Shown here: positions 34,319-42,773 of the stretch, one piece after another
How positions within the stretch are numbered: the first letter of the stretch is position 1
Layout of the letters: each line of letters opens with the position of its first letter
NCBI RefSeq assembly: GCF_036014115.1
Contig: NZ_CP107913.1
Span: 3,351,001-3,415,000, forward strand
Reading direction: 5' to 3'
Source of the DNA: Streptomyces sp. NBC_00448
GTDB taxonomy: Bacteria > Actinomycetota > Actinomycetes > Streptomycetales > Streptomycetaceae
Length of the DNA stretch: 64,000 bases
Translations under genes and position numbers: made by a program
The notes under the pieces: generated by a model
Told to the model about the DNA's origin: nothing
Database searches by the model: none
Seen by the model: the letters and a program-made list of their open reading frames with translations, nothing else

Positions 34319-34791
34319 GACGGCCCTCTCCTTCGCTACCGAACTTGTCGAACGGATCGATCCGGATATCGCTCACCCGGGTCCCGCTCACCGGATCTCC
34401 CCCGATGGCACGACCATCCTCGCACGTCCGGGCGTTCACCCGCGGAGCCCCTGTGGATAACTCACGGGCGGCTCCTCGGCGGCCTTCCGGCCACGTTGCC
34501 GGGGCCGGGCGACGGGCCGGCCCGGCTTCCGGAAACGCCCGCAACGGCCTACCTGTTGGCGGTGGACCCGCGTGCGCCGCACGGCGTGCGGCCGTACCCG
34601 TGGTGCAGGCGTACCCGTGGTGCAGGCGTGGCGGATGCCGCCGTCGCGTTCCGTCTGTCGCGATCATGCAGCCCGCGTGTCACGGGGTTGTCGCGGTCAT
34701 GGCTGCGGGCAACCGGCTCGGGTGCCGCGGAACTCCATGAACGCAGAAGGGTCCGCACCGCGTGGGCCGGCATCCGATCTACGGAGTAGCA
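34319..34791. other. intergenic region between pepN copy 2 and DUF4232 lipoprotein
   Basis: 473 nt. The only clear structure is a perfect 17-bp tandem duplication, GTACCCGTGGTGCAGGC at 34594-34610 and 34611-34627. Neither a convincing gene nor a strong promoter is visible; the leader of pepN copy 2 and of the lipoprotein gene must be here. Confidence 0.5.
34594..34627. repeat. 17-bp perfect tandem duplication
   Basis: Two adjacent identical 17-bp units in the intergenic region; non-coding as far as can be seen. Confidence 0.85.
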
Positions 34792-35535
34792 ATGCGCAGC
34801 AGCAAGAGGCTCTCGGTCATCGCTCTGGTCGCCGTGGCCGCCGGACTGTCCCTGACGGCTTGCGGCCCCGACGACTCCAGTGCCTCCGGCCCGACCTCGT
34901 CGTCCAGCGCGCCCGGTTCGTCCGACGCCACGCCGCCGACCATCGCGCCCGGCGCGTCCGACGCGACGTCAGCGCCCAGCACCACGGGCGGCCAGGACGG
35001 CTCCTCCGGCAGCGGTTCCAGCGGTACGTCCGGCAGCGGTTCCAGCAGCTCCGGCGGTTCCAGCGGCACGGGCGGCGGCTCCGGCTCCTCGAACTCCGGT
35101 TCCGGCTCGACCTCCAGCGGCAGGTGCAAGACCGCCGACCTCGCCATCTCGGCGACGCGCGGCCCCGCGGGAGAGGGACTGGAGCTGGTCGACTTCACGA
35201 ACATCGGCCAGCGCTCCTGCACGATGCACGGCTTCGCCGGCGTCTCCCTGCGGGGGAGCTCGGGCCAGTCCGTCGACGTCCCCCGCCGCGACCCCGACAC
35301 CACGCCCACCGTCAAGCTGGCCCCCGGCCAGGGGAACGGTTTCTCCCTCTACTACGCGCTCAACGGCAGCAGCGACAAGAGCAGCGGCTACACGTACACC
35401 ACCATGATCATCACGCCGCCCGACGAGACCCACTCCAAGTCCCTGAAGGTGGCCATCGACGTGCCCGTCTCCGACCCGGACCAGAGCTACGTCAACAAGA
35501 ACCTGGAGATCTACGCGGTCGGCACGACCCGGTAG
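34792..35535 (+). CDS. secreted lipoprotein with DUF4232-type domain
   Basis: 247 residues. Lipoprotein signal with lipobox LTAC (MRSSKRLSVIALVAVAAGL first); ATG at 34792 with GGAG 6 nt upstream. Residues 27-110 are a very long Ser/Gly/Thr-rich linker, presumably crossing the cell wall. The C-terminal 135 residues are a beta-rich DUF4232-like domain (CKTADLAISATRG, LVDFTNIGQRSCTMHGFAGV, LAPGQGNGFSLYY) with two cysteines likely in a disulfide. Role unknown. A 15-bp hairpin terminator follows. Confidence 0.85.
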   Translation: MRSSKRLSVIALVAVAAGLSLTACGPDDSSASGPTSSSSAPGSSDATPPTIAPGASDATSAPSTTGGQDGSSGSGSSGTSGSGSSSSGGSSGTGGGSGSSNSGSGSTSSGRCKTADLAISATRGPAGEGLELVDFTNIGQRSCTMHGFAGVSLRGSSGQSVDVPRRDPDTTPTVKLAPGQGNGFSLYYALNGSSDKSSGYTYTTMIITPPDETHSKSLKVAIDVPVSDPDQSYVNKNLEIYAVGTTR

Positions 35536-35570
35536 CGAACGGAGCCTCCCTGCCGACGAGGCACGACGGT

Positions 35571-35604
35571 GTCCCCGATCCCGCGTACGCGCGGGGTCGG
35601 GGAC
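35571..35604 (+). terminator. intrinsic terminator with TACG tetraloop
   Basis: A 15-bp stem (35571-35585 with 35590-35604, one mismatch or wobble) closes a TACG loop, 35 nt after the lipoprotein stop; a TTTCGAAAATA tail follows. It may also serve the convergent HNH gene. Confidence 0.8.
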
Positions 35605-35633
35605 ATCGTTTCGAAAATAGCTGAGCCCGGATC

Positions 35634-36170
35634 TCAGGCTGATATGCCGTCGATCCGGGCCAGGGCGTCATCCGCGCCGAAGGGTTGCAGGTATGGCAGC
35701 CACCTCGGGTCCCGATGACCGGTCCCGATGATCCGCCAGGCCAGCCCCGACGGTGGGGCCGGTTGATGGCGCAGCCGCCATCCCAGCTCGGCGACATGGC
35801 GATCGGCCTTGACGTGGTTGCAGCGTCTGCACGCCGCCACCACGTTGTCCCAGGCGTGCTGGCCGCCACGGCTGCGCGGGATGACGTGGTCGACGCTGGT
35901 GGCGGCGGCCCCGCAGTACGCGCACTTGCCCCCGTCGCGGGCGAACAGCGCCCGGCGGGTCAGCGGCACGGTGCCCCGGAAGGGGACGCGGACGAATTTG
36001 GTGAGTTTCACGACACTCGGCGCGGGCAGCGCCTGGGTCTCGCTGTGCAGGTAGGCGCCGGATTCCTCCAGGCACACGGCCTTGTTGTTGAGCACGAGGA
36101 TGAGTGCGCGGCGAAGCGGTACGACGCCGAGCGGCTCGTACGACGCGTTCAGGACCAGGACATGCGGCAC
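35634..36170 (-). CDS. HNH endonuclease family protein
   Basis: 178 residues. N-terminus VLVLNASYEPLGVVPLRRAL is typical of the widespread actinobacterial HNH family; the nuclease module is CAYCG ... SVDHVIPRSRGG ... WDNVVAACRRCNHVK, with the DH pair, the asparagine and both cysteine pairs in place. GTG at 36170 is chosen because GGAGG lies 6 nt upstream; an ATG in frame further up lacks a ribosome site. Role in the cell unknown; it stands alone without restriction or phage genes. Confidence 0.87.
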   Translation of the reverse strand: MPHVLVLNASYEPLGVVPLRRALILVLNNKAVCLEESGAYLHSETQALPAPSVVKLTKFVRVPFRGTVPLTRRALFARDGGKCAYCGAAATSVDHVIPRSRGGQHAWDNVVAACRRCNHVKADRHVAELGWRLRHQPAPPSGLAWRIIGTGHRDPRWLPYLQPFGADDALARIDGISA

Positions 36171-36403
36171 GGATGCCTCCTTTGGCGCCGGCGGCGCGTG
36201 GCTCGCGCCGGGACGATCTGGCCTCAGTCTCTCCGGAATGCGGTGCACCGCGCCACCATGCCCGGGTAACGGACCGAAGGTGTTTTGGACCACACTTCTG
36301 CTCCTCCCATCTCACTTCCCCTGGTGTGGCAACGCCGCCTCACCCTCCATACATCCCCCGATCAGAGCCCTTCCGCCCTTCCAACGTGCAACGGAACGAC
36401 ATC

Positions 36404-36431
36404 GTTCACATGTTTTTCGCGCCGTTAGATT
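36404..36431 (+). promoter_or_regulatory. candidate promoter of the MscS channel gene
   Basis: GTTCAC (36404-36409), 16 nt, TAGATT (36426-36431); the start would be near 36438 and the GTG is at 36464. Fit to consensus is moderate. Confidence 0.35.
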
Positions 36432-36463
36432 GGAGCCTTCGCACTCCGACGGAGGTCTCGTAC

Positions 36464-37480
36464 GTGTCCAGCCCGACGCCGCAGCCCCAGAACACGCTGC
36501 CTTTCACGGACGTCCCCCGTTCGGCGGCACAGGCCAGCAGCTGGGTCGACGACAACTGGGCGAACTGGCTCAGCTCGGGACTGCGCATCCTGCTGATCGT
36601 CGCGATCGCGGTCGTACTCCGTTCGGTGGTACGCAAGACGATCAGCCGCCTGATCGAGCGGATGAACCGGGGTGCCGAGGTCGCCGCGAACACCGCGCTC
36701 GGCGGGCTGCTGGTCAACGCGGAGCGGCGCCGGCAGCGCAGCGAGGCGATCGGGTCGGTGCTGCGCAGCGTGGCGTCGTTCCTGATCCTGGGCACCGCGG
36801 CGCTGACCGTGCTGTCCGTGCTGAAGATCAACCTGGCGCCGCTGCTGGCCAGCGCGGGTGTGGCCGGGGTCGCGATCGGCTTCGGCGCCCGCAACCTGGT
36901 GACGGACTTCCTCTCCGGGGTCTTCATGATCCTGGAGGACCAGTACGGCGTCGGCGACGTCATCGACGCGGGCGTGGCGTCCGGCACGGTGGTGGAGGTG
37001 GGCCTGCGGGTCACGAAGCTGCGCGGCGAAGGCGGCGAGATCTGGTACGTCCGCAACGGCGAGGTGAAGCGGATCGGGAACCTCAGCCAGGGCTGGGCCA
37101 CCGCCGTGGTCGATGTCCAGGTCGGCGCGGGCGAGGACCTGGAGCGGGCGCGCGCGGTGATCGCGGCGACCGCCGACGACATGGCCAAGGAGTCCCCGTG
37201 GGACGAGCGGCTGTGGGAGCCGGTGAAGGTGCTCGGCCTGGAGTCGGTCGGCACGGACTCCGTGGTGGTACAGGCCCAGGCCCGCACGATGCCCGGGCAG
37301 GCCGCGAACGTCTCCCGCGAGCTGCGCTGGCGAATCAAACACGCGTTCGCCCGCGAGGGTATCGTGATCACCGGCGGCCCCGCCGTCCCGGTGCCGGCCC
37401 AGTCCGGCAGCGTGGAGGACGGCCCTCCGGCCGCGGCAGGCGCCGCGGAGGCGGGCGACACCCAGGGAGGGAACGAATGA
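36464..37480 (+). CDS. small-conductance mechanosensitive channel (MscS family)
   Basis: 338 residues. Opens under membrane tension and relieves osmotic shock. Three hydrophobic segments (about 40-60, 100-120, 125-150) lead to the pore helix and the MscS signature LASAGVAGVAIGFGARNLVTDF, followed by the beta domain VGDVIDAGVASGTVVEVGLR and VRNGEVKRIGNLS. The C-terminal vestibule is complete, then a short Pro/Ala/Gly tail. GTG at 36464 is chosen for the GGAGG 8 nt upstream. Its stop overlaps the ATG of the next gene (ATGA). Confidence 0.92.
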   Translation: MSSPTPQPQNTLPFTDVPRSAAQASSWVDDNWANWLSSGLRILLIVAIAVVLRSVVRKTISRLIERMNRGAEVAANTALGGLLVNAERRRQRSEAIGSVLRSVASFLILGTAALTVLSVLKINLAPLLASAGVAGVAIGFGARNLVTDFLSGVFMILEDQYGVGDVIDAGVASGTVVEVGLRVTKLRGEGGEIWYVRNGEVKRIGNLSQGWATAVVDVQVGAGEDLERARAVIAATADDMAKESPWDERLWEPVKVLGLESVGTDSVVVQAQARTMPGQAANVSRELRWRIKHAFAREGIVITGGPAVPVPAQSGSVEDGPPAAAGAAEAGDTQGGNE

Positions 37481-38103
37481 GCACCGATGCCGTGGCCAGG
37501 AGCGCGGGCGGGAACGGGACGGCCGCTGGAACGGCTGACGGCACGGCCGCCGGAACGGTGACCGGGCCGGCCACCGACCGGACCGCCGCGGATTCCGCCG
37601 CCGGTCAGACGCCGCGCCCCGCGGACTCCGCCGCCGGCTGGTCGCTGCGCCCCGCGACGCCGGCCGACGTCGAGACGGTGGCCGAGCTGAAGGTCGCGGT
37701 CATGCGCGCGGACCTGGAGCGGCTCGGGCGGTACGACGACCACCGGGCGCGGCAGCGGGTGCGGGACGGCTTCTCGCAGAAGCACACCTCGCTCATCACG
37801 GTGGGCTCCGACGTCGCCGGGTCCGTCACCTTCCGTCCCGCCGACGACGGCTCCCGCGTCCTGGAACACTTCTACCTCGCCCACCGCCACCAGGGCCGCG
37901 GGCTGGGCACCGCCGTACTGCGCTCGCTCCTCGCCCGTGCCGACGAGGAGGGCGTCACCACCCGCCTGATCGTCCTCCAGGGCAGCGGCGCGCGCCGCCT
38001 CTACGAGCGCCACGGCTTCACCGTCGAGTCCGAGGACCCGATCGACGTGTTCATGATCCGCCCGCCCGCGCTCAGCGGGGCGGGGCTCCCTTCGAAGGGA
38101 TGA
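37477..38103 (+). CDS. GNAT-family N-acetyltransferase with disordered N-terminus
   Basis: 208 residues. After 50 low-complexity residues (GTAAGTADGTAAGT and similar) comes a GNAT fold: SLRPATPADVETVAELK, then acetyl-CoA motif HRHQGRGLGTAVLRSLL and RLYERHGFTVE. Translation is coupled to the MscS gene by a 4-nt overlap, with GGGAGG upstream. Its last 32 bp overlap the convergent membrane-protein gene. Substrate unknown; coupling suggests, but does not prove, a link to osmotic or envelope stress. Confidence 0.85.
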   Translation: MSTDAVARSAGGNGTAAGTADGTAAGTVTGPATDRTAADSAAGQTPRPADSAAGWSLRPATPADVETVAELKVAVMRADLERLGRYDDHRARQRVRDGFSQKHTSLITVGSDVAGSVTFRPADDGSRVLEHFYLAHRHQGRGLGTAVLRSLLARADEEGVTTRLIVLQGSGARRLYERHGFTVESEDPIDVFMIRPPALSGAGLPSKG

Positions 38104-39886
38104 GGCCCGAGGTGATGGTCATCGGGTCGGCGGTGAAGACCGTCAGGTAGAGGTGCTGGTGCGGGGGGAAGCCGCGGTAGCCGCCGGGGGGCGTGAGGCG
38201 GTAGGTGGTGGAGGCGTCCGGGGGCAGGGTGCGGGCGCCGGATCGGATCGCCCACCAGCCGGAGGAGCCCTGGCCACTGCGGGAGGCGAAGTGCGGGGTC
38301 AGGGTGGTGGACCCCTTGTTGGTCACCCGGACGGTCACGGAGGTGAGCCCGTGGTGCGCGCGGGCCGGCTGCGTGGTGATGGTCATCGACAGCGGCGGCG
38401 GGCTCGCGACGGCCACCGCCACGCACAGCACCGACGGGACCAGCAGCCCGGCCACCACCGCCGCCTTGGCACGGCGGCCGCGCAGCCGCTCCGGCAGCCG
38501 CGGCTGCCAGGCGTGGGCCAGCGCCGAGGCGGGAACGGTCGCGAGGGTCGCCAGCCACAGCGGCGTGAGCATCAGGAAGTAGCCGTCCTGCGAGCGGGTG
38601 GCGAAGTAGAACGACGCCCACGGCAGCACCGTGACCGCGAGCCCGAGCCGCCGCACGAACAGGCAGGTCGCGGCGAGCAGGCCGAGCAGGAGCAGCACGC
38701 TGGCGTAGGAGTAGAAGCTCAGCCGGCTGCTGCCGTCGGTGAAGTAGTACGAGATGTCCACGACGCCCTGCCCGTGCAGGATCGCGTTCTGCGTCAGCGG
38801 CAGCATGATGCCGTGCAGCCAGCCCACCGGGTCCTGCGCGGCGAAGTACGCGTTCAGGATGCCCCAGGACACCAGGGCGGTGCCCGTGTAGCGGGCCGTC
38901 AGCGCCAGCGCCTCGCGCCTGCCGAGTTCGCCGCGCCGCACCGCGTAGAGCGCGACGAGCAGGAACGGCGTGAGGAACCAGGCGAGTTGCTGGGAGGCGC
39001 AGGCCGCGCCGAGGCAGACGGCGCGCACCACCCCGGCACGTCCGAGCCGGCCGCCGGCTCCGGTCTCCGGCCAGCGGACCACGACCGGGACCAGCAGGGC
39101 GAAGGCGAGCATGGCCGGGTAGCCCTCGCGGGCGTACTGCGGCAGCAGGTCGAAGCCGAGGCACACGGCGGTGGCCGCGGACCGCCACGGCGCGGGCAGC
39201 ATCAGCCACAGCACGACGGCGCCCGCCATCAGGGCACCGGTGCTCACCATCGTGGCCGCGGCGGTGCTGTGCACCACCAGGTGCACGGGCGCGGTGAGCA
39301 GCGCGGTCAGCGGCGGGTAGCCGTACGTGTAGTCGGCGCCGCCGCTCATGGTCTTGGTGAGCGCGATGCCGCTGTGCTCGAACAGCCATGGCCACGGCTG
39401 GTCGTAGATCGGTTGGCCGTGCGCGATGGCGTGGGCGGCCTGGGCGGTCAGCACCCCCTCGTCGGCGCCCGCGTGGTGGAGCGCGTAGCGGCAGACGACC
39501 AGGACGAGGGCGATCACGAGGACGCCCGCGTCGACTCTCGCCAGCGCGCGGCGGGTCCGCACGGCGCAGGCGGCGACGCCGGCGACGAGAATCCCGGCGT
39601 AGCAGACCGAGATGAGGGCGGCGAGCGACGGGTGCCTGCCCATCGCCTCGGTCCAGGTGCCGCGGGTCCCGATGAACAGGCTGATCGTGCCGATCAGCGT
39701 CATCCCGCGGTGCCACTGGGCGGGGGTGGCCGCGGCCGCCGCGGACCCAGGCGCCGAACCGCCCGGTTCCGCGTGCTCCGCCCCCTCCCGCGCCCCCTCG
39801 TGCCGGGCCGGCGCCGCGGTGCCGTCCACCGATGCCGGTGGTCGTTGCGCCACTGCCCCGCCGCCCGGATACGAGCCTGCATCCAT
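38072..39886 (-). CDS. polytopic membrane protein, GT-C glycosyltransferase-like, unknown function
   Basis: 604 residues. A 65-residue disordered N-terminus is followed by about eleven membrane helices. The first outer loop contains ADEGVLTAQAAHAIAHGQPI and YDQPWPWLFEHSG, reminiscent of the acidic loop and GxPIY motif of GT-C mannosyl- or arabinosyl-type transferases, and YTYGYPPLTALL follows. The last 110 residues form a soluble, beta-rich outer domain (SVTVRVTNKGSTTL, YLTVFTADP). ATG at 39886 has GGAGGAAA upstream. Glycosyl transfer from a polyprenyl-phosphate donor is an inference from topology only. Confidence 0.7.
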   Translation of the reverse strand: MDAGSYPGGGAVAQRPPASVDGTAAPARHEGAREGAEHAEPGGSAPGSAAAAATPAQWHRGMTLIGTISLFIGTRGTWTEAMGRHPSLAALISVCYAGILVAGVAACAVRTRRALARVDAGVLVIALVLVVCRYALHHAGADEGVLTAQAAHAIAHGQPIYDQPWPWLFEHSGIALTKTMSGGADYTYGYPPLTALLTAPVHLVVHSTAAATMVSTGALMAGAVVLWLMLPAPWRSAATAVCLGFDLLPQYAREGYPAMLAFALLVPVVVRWPETGAGGRLGRAGVVRAVCLGAACASQQLAWFLTPFLLVALYAVRRGELGRREALALTARYTGTALVSWGILNAYFAAQDPVGWLHGIMLPLTQNAILHGQGVVDISYYFTDGSSRLSFYSYASVLLLLGLLAATCLFVRRLGLAVTVLPWASFYFATRSQDGYFLMLTPLWLATLATVPASALAHAWQPRLPERLRGRRAKAAVVAGLLVPSVLCVAVAVASPPPLSMTITTQPARAHHGLTSVTVRVTNKGSTTLTPHFASRSGQGSSGWWAIRSGARTLPPDASTTYRLTPPGGYRGFPPHQHLYLTVFTADPMTITSGLIPSKGAPPR

Positions 39887-40320
39887 ACCGACCGTTTCCT
39901 CCCCCGGCCCCGACGCCCGCCGGTGGTCCGGCGGCACGGCGCGGGCACGCGCGACTACTTGTGTGGAGGGGAGCCGAGGCTCCGGCGTTGCGCCGATCCG
40001 GTGTGGATTTCCCCCGACAAGGACGACCGCGCGACCTCCGCCCGGGTTGTCCTCACAGGGCGTTACGAATGGGTGAACTCTCGCCGACGCCCTTGCTACG
40101 TAAGGGATTTCGCCGCTCCCGGGCCCCTCGCGCCGGGGTGCGCCGCGCGGCGGTCGGTGGCCCGCCGCCCGCCGACCGATGAGTTAGCGCCGTCCCGATC
40201 GTCAACCCGGGTGAACCACCGACGCTCAGGAGCCGGCCGGTCGGTTCCTGAGTCCGTCGGCGGGTCCGTAAGCCGGTCCGCCGGCCGGTCCGTCAGCCAG
40301 TCCGTCAGCCAGGAGGAATC
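39887..40320. other. intergenic region with short direct repeats
   Basis: 434 nt. No gene is convincing. The right end (about 40245-40316) is a run of loosely repeated GGTCCGTCAGCCAG / AGTCCGTC units that ends in the AGGAGG ribosome site of the next gene. Confidence 0.5.
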
Positions 40321-40878
40321 GTGCGTGAGTTGCGAGTGGACATGTTCAGCACCGTGGACGGATACGGCAGGGGCGGGCCGCAGCCCGCGCCGTACTGGGG
40401 CTACGGCGCCCCGGGCCTGTACGAGTGGATCGACGCGCAGCTCGCCGAGGACCATGTGATGCTCATGGGCGCCACGACGTACCGCGAGATGGCCGAGATC
40501 GTCGCGCAGCACGACGACCCGACCTTCCCGCGCATGGCCGAGCTGCCCAAGATCGTCTTCTCGAAAACCCTCAACCCGCCACTGACCTGGGCGAACACCA
40601 CGGTCGTCGATGAGCCGGTCGAAACGTCCGTGCCCCGGCTGAAGGCCCTGCCGGACGGGCTGCCGATGCGGACCATCGGCAGCCCGTCGCTCGTCCGGAG
40701 CCTCTTCCGGCTCGGTCTGGTGGACCGGGTGCGCATCATGCTCTTCCCGACGATCCACGGCACCGCCGGCGAGGGCCCGGTCTTCGCGGACCTGCCCGAC
40801 ATGCGGCTGAGCCTGCTCGGCACTGCAGTGCTCGACGACCGTGTCGTCCTGCTCGACTACAGCGTCGGGAAGGACTGA
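40321..40878 (+). CDS. RibD C-terminal-domain (dihydrofolate-reductase-like) protein
   Basis: 185 residues. Compact DHFR-like fold of the RibD_C family: MRELRVDMFSTVDGYG, VMLMGATTYREMAE, LPKIVFSKTLNPP, MRTIGSPSLVRSLF, and VDRVRIMLFPTIHGTAGEGP. The family reduces pteridine- or pyrimidine-like substrates with NADPH, but members outside riboflavin operons have no agreed substrate. GTG at 40321 with AGGAGG at an ideal distance. No riboflavin genes nearby. Confidence 0.88.
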   Translation: MRELRVDMFSTVDGYGRGGPQPAPYWGYGAPGLYEWIDAQLAEDHVMLMGATTYREMAEIVAQHDDPTFPRMAELPKIVFSKTLNPPLTWANTTVVDEPVETSVPRLKALPDGLPMRTIGSPSLVRSLFRLGLVDRVRIMLFPTIHGTAGEGPVFADLPDMRLSLLGTAVLDDRVVLLDYSVGKD

Positions 40879-40947
40879 CCGGCCGCCCCGGCCGCCGCGC
40901 CCACCCCGTGGCCGGGCGCGACGTTCGCCGGCGTCGTAGGAGCGCCG

Positions 40948-41421
40948 TCAGTCGAACTGGCCGGCCACGTAGTCACCGGCCGGCTGCCGCACGATGACGT
41001 TCAGCCGGTTGAAGGCGTTGATGACGGCGATGGTCGTCACCAGGGCGACCAGTTGCTCCTCGTCGTAGTGCTTCGCGGCGTTCGCCCACGCCTCGTCCGT
41101 GACACCGCCGCCCGCGTCCGCGATCCGCGTGCCCTGCTCCGCCAGCTCCAGCGCGGCGCGCTCGGCATCGGTGAAGACCGTGGCCTCCCGCCAGGCGGCG
41201 ACCATGTTGAGGCGTACGGAGCTCTCCCCCGCGTGGAGGGCGTCCTTCGTGTGCATGTCGAGGCAACCCCCGCAGCCGTTGATCTGGCTGGCGCGGATCT
41301 TCACCAGCTCCAGCGTCGCGGCCGGCATCGCGGAGCCGTCCACCGCCTTCCCCGCCTTGATGAGGTGGCCGAGCGCCTTGACCCCGACCGGGTTGTTCAT
41401 CACGTTCAACCGAGCATCCAT
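40948..41421 (-). CDS. carboxymuconolactone decarboxylase / AhpD-like alkylhydroperoxidase
   Basis: 157 residues. The AhpD redox motif is complete: KIRASQINGCGGCLDMHTKDA, with the CxxC pair and the histidine three residues after it. This group reduces peroxides with thiols or acts as a general disulfide reductase. ATG at 41421 (MDARLNVMNNPVG) follows AGGGAA. The helix after the motif (FNRLNVIVRQPAG) is standard. Monocistronic, convergent to the RibD-like gene. Confidence 0.88.
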   Translation of the reverse strand: MDARLNVMNNPVGVKALGHLIKAGKAVDGSAMPAATLELVKIRASQINGCGGCLDMHTKDALHAGESSVRLNMVAAWREATVFTDAERAALELAEQGTRIADAGGGVTDEAWANAAKHYDEEQLVALVTTIAVINAFNRLNVIVRQPAGDYVAGQFD

Positions 41422-41800
41422 CGTGTTCCCTGCCTCTGCCGTACTGTCGCACTGTTCTGCGTTGACGCCCCTCTGACGAGACAGCCCGCCGGAATGTGAC
41501 AACGCCCCCGGTGGCCCTGGTCAGCGGCGGTGGGAAGCGGGAGAAGGACGACGGACGAGGAGCGAGGAATGGACGGCAGCGTGCCCCTCGCGGTCCGCTG
41601 CTCCCGGGAGCCGTACGAGACGCACGCGCGGCCGCGCCACGCGGACCCGCGCCGGCTGACGCGTGCAGGTGCGCCCCCTCGAACGGGCTGACGCGGTGGT
41701 CAGGAACACCGACCCGGCCCACCCGGACCTGGTCCTGCGCTGAGCTGCCGCGCGCGTGCCTCCCGTCTTGGGCCCCTTGGCCACGGCGACTCGTCGAAGG
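41422..41800. other. gene-poor stretch with a possible decayed coding fragment
   Basis: 379 nt without an intact gene. A 26-codon frame at 41663-41743 resembles the C-terminus of a uridine-kinase-like P-loop protein; the sequence before it (from ATG 41570) is open only 41 codons. Confidence 0.5.
41663..41743 (+). pseudogene. possible remnant of a uridine-kinase-like gene
   Basis: The frame encodes VRPLERADAVVRNTDPAHPD, which is like the ending of nucleoside-kinase-type P-loop proteins (ADxVVDNTDP). No P-loop or body of the protein exists upstream, so if real it is a decayed fragment. Chance similarity cannot be excluded. Confidence 0.25.
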
Positions 41801-42640
41801 TCAAGTCCGCTGTTCCCCAGGGCCGTTCGGCGCCGCGCCGGCGTCACCTCGGGGCGCTGCCATCGTCACCGGAAACAGCGTGCGGGCGGTCGCGGCGAGC
41901 ACCGCCCGGTCGGAGTCGGGGAGCCCCTCGCGGTCCCGCTGGGCCCGGTACAGCAGTGCCAGCGCACGAGGGGTGTTCAGGTCGCCGCTCATCGCCGCGT
42001 CGAACCCTGCGAGAACGCGTCTGCCGTCCGGGGACAGCAGCGCCACGGCATCGGCATGGGACCGAACCTCCGGTAGTGGTTCGAGACGCTCCGTGAGACG
42101 CGCCCACCGACGGCGGACGGTCGGTGCGTCCCAGAAGGCGATGCCGCGGCGCAGATCCGTGCGGTTGACCTTCCGTGGATGGCGGTAGTGCCCGGAAAGG
42201 AGGAGGCCCAGTGCGACGTCGGGTATCGACACGCCGAGGTCCGCGAGCTCGTCGAGGGTCGGCAGACGCCGCTCGCGGTGCCAGTCCGCGGGCAGATACA
42301 TGCTGAACCTGCTGATCCAGACCACGTCGACCACCATGTGGCAGAGCGTTCCCGGCACGTCGGCGCGCGGCGATGCGCCTATGTGGACGCACACGCGCCC
42401 GGCTGCGGACGCAGGGCAGCCATCGCCCCGAGGCGGCAGCCCCCGGCCGGTTGCGTACCCTTTCCAGACCAGCAGGCGGCGCAATGTCTCGGCCGTCAAG
42501 GCGGCACGTGTGTCACCTATGGTCGGCGAGGGTGGGGCGGGCGTCCGCGACAGCAGGACCGGCCCCTCAGCCGGGGGTGGGAGCGGGAGTCTCCGCCGGC
42601 TCCCCGCGTCGTACAGGAACACCGGCTCCCCGTGACTCAT
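41801..42640 (-). CDS. degenerate cysteinyl-tRNA-synthetase-like protein without catalytic motifs
   Basis: 279 residues against about 465 for a true CysRS. The N-terminus VFLYDAGSRRRL, then TRAALTAETLRRLLVWKGYA, aligns with the CysRS start (RLYDT..., HIGH, DILRRYLEYRGY), but the HIGH motif reads TIGD. The Zn-binding and KMSKS-containing middle is collapsed to about 90 residues; what remains is PTLDELADLGVSIPDVALGL then LLSGHYRHP, the region that follows KMSKS in CysRS. The anticodon-side helix FDAAMSGDLNTPRALALLYR is well conserved. It cannot charge tRNA by the normal mechanism. ATG at 42640 or GTG at 42643; no good ribosome site. Function unknown. Confidence 0.7.
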   Translation of the reverse strand: MSHGEPVFLYDAGSRRRLPLPPPAEGPVLLSRTPAPPSPTIGDTRAALTAETLRRLLVWKGYATGRGLPPRGDGCPASAAGRVCVHIGASPRADVPGTLCHMVVDVVWISRFSMYLPADWHRERRLPTLDELADLGVSIPDVALGLLLSGHYRHPRKVNRTDLRRGIAFWDAPTVRRRWARLTERLEPLPEVRSHADAVALLSPDGRRVLAGFDAAMSGDLNTPRALALLYRAQRDREGLPDSDRAVLAATARTLFPVTMAAPRGDAGAAPNGPGEQRT

Positions 42641-42773
42641 CACCGGCTCGCGTCGGAAGCGAAGAGACCCGGGATCTCAGCCGGTTGACTGGCCGGCAGC
42701 TCTCGCGGACGCTCGGGGCCGACGACGGGGTGGTTCACCTCTCCCATCGTAGGGCTCCGAAAGGCCGGTCGGT

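Noticed and set aside
31430-34789. An 1119-codon plus-strand frame opposite pepN copy 2
   Set aside because: Antisense shadow of the aminopeptidase; no motif, no ribosome site, wrong codon pattern.
41801-42640. Calling the CysRS-like gene a working cysS or mshC
   Set aside because: HIGH, KMSKS and zinc ligands are all missing, so a normal aminoacylation or ligase role cannot be supported.
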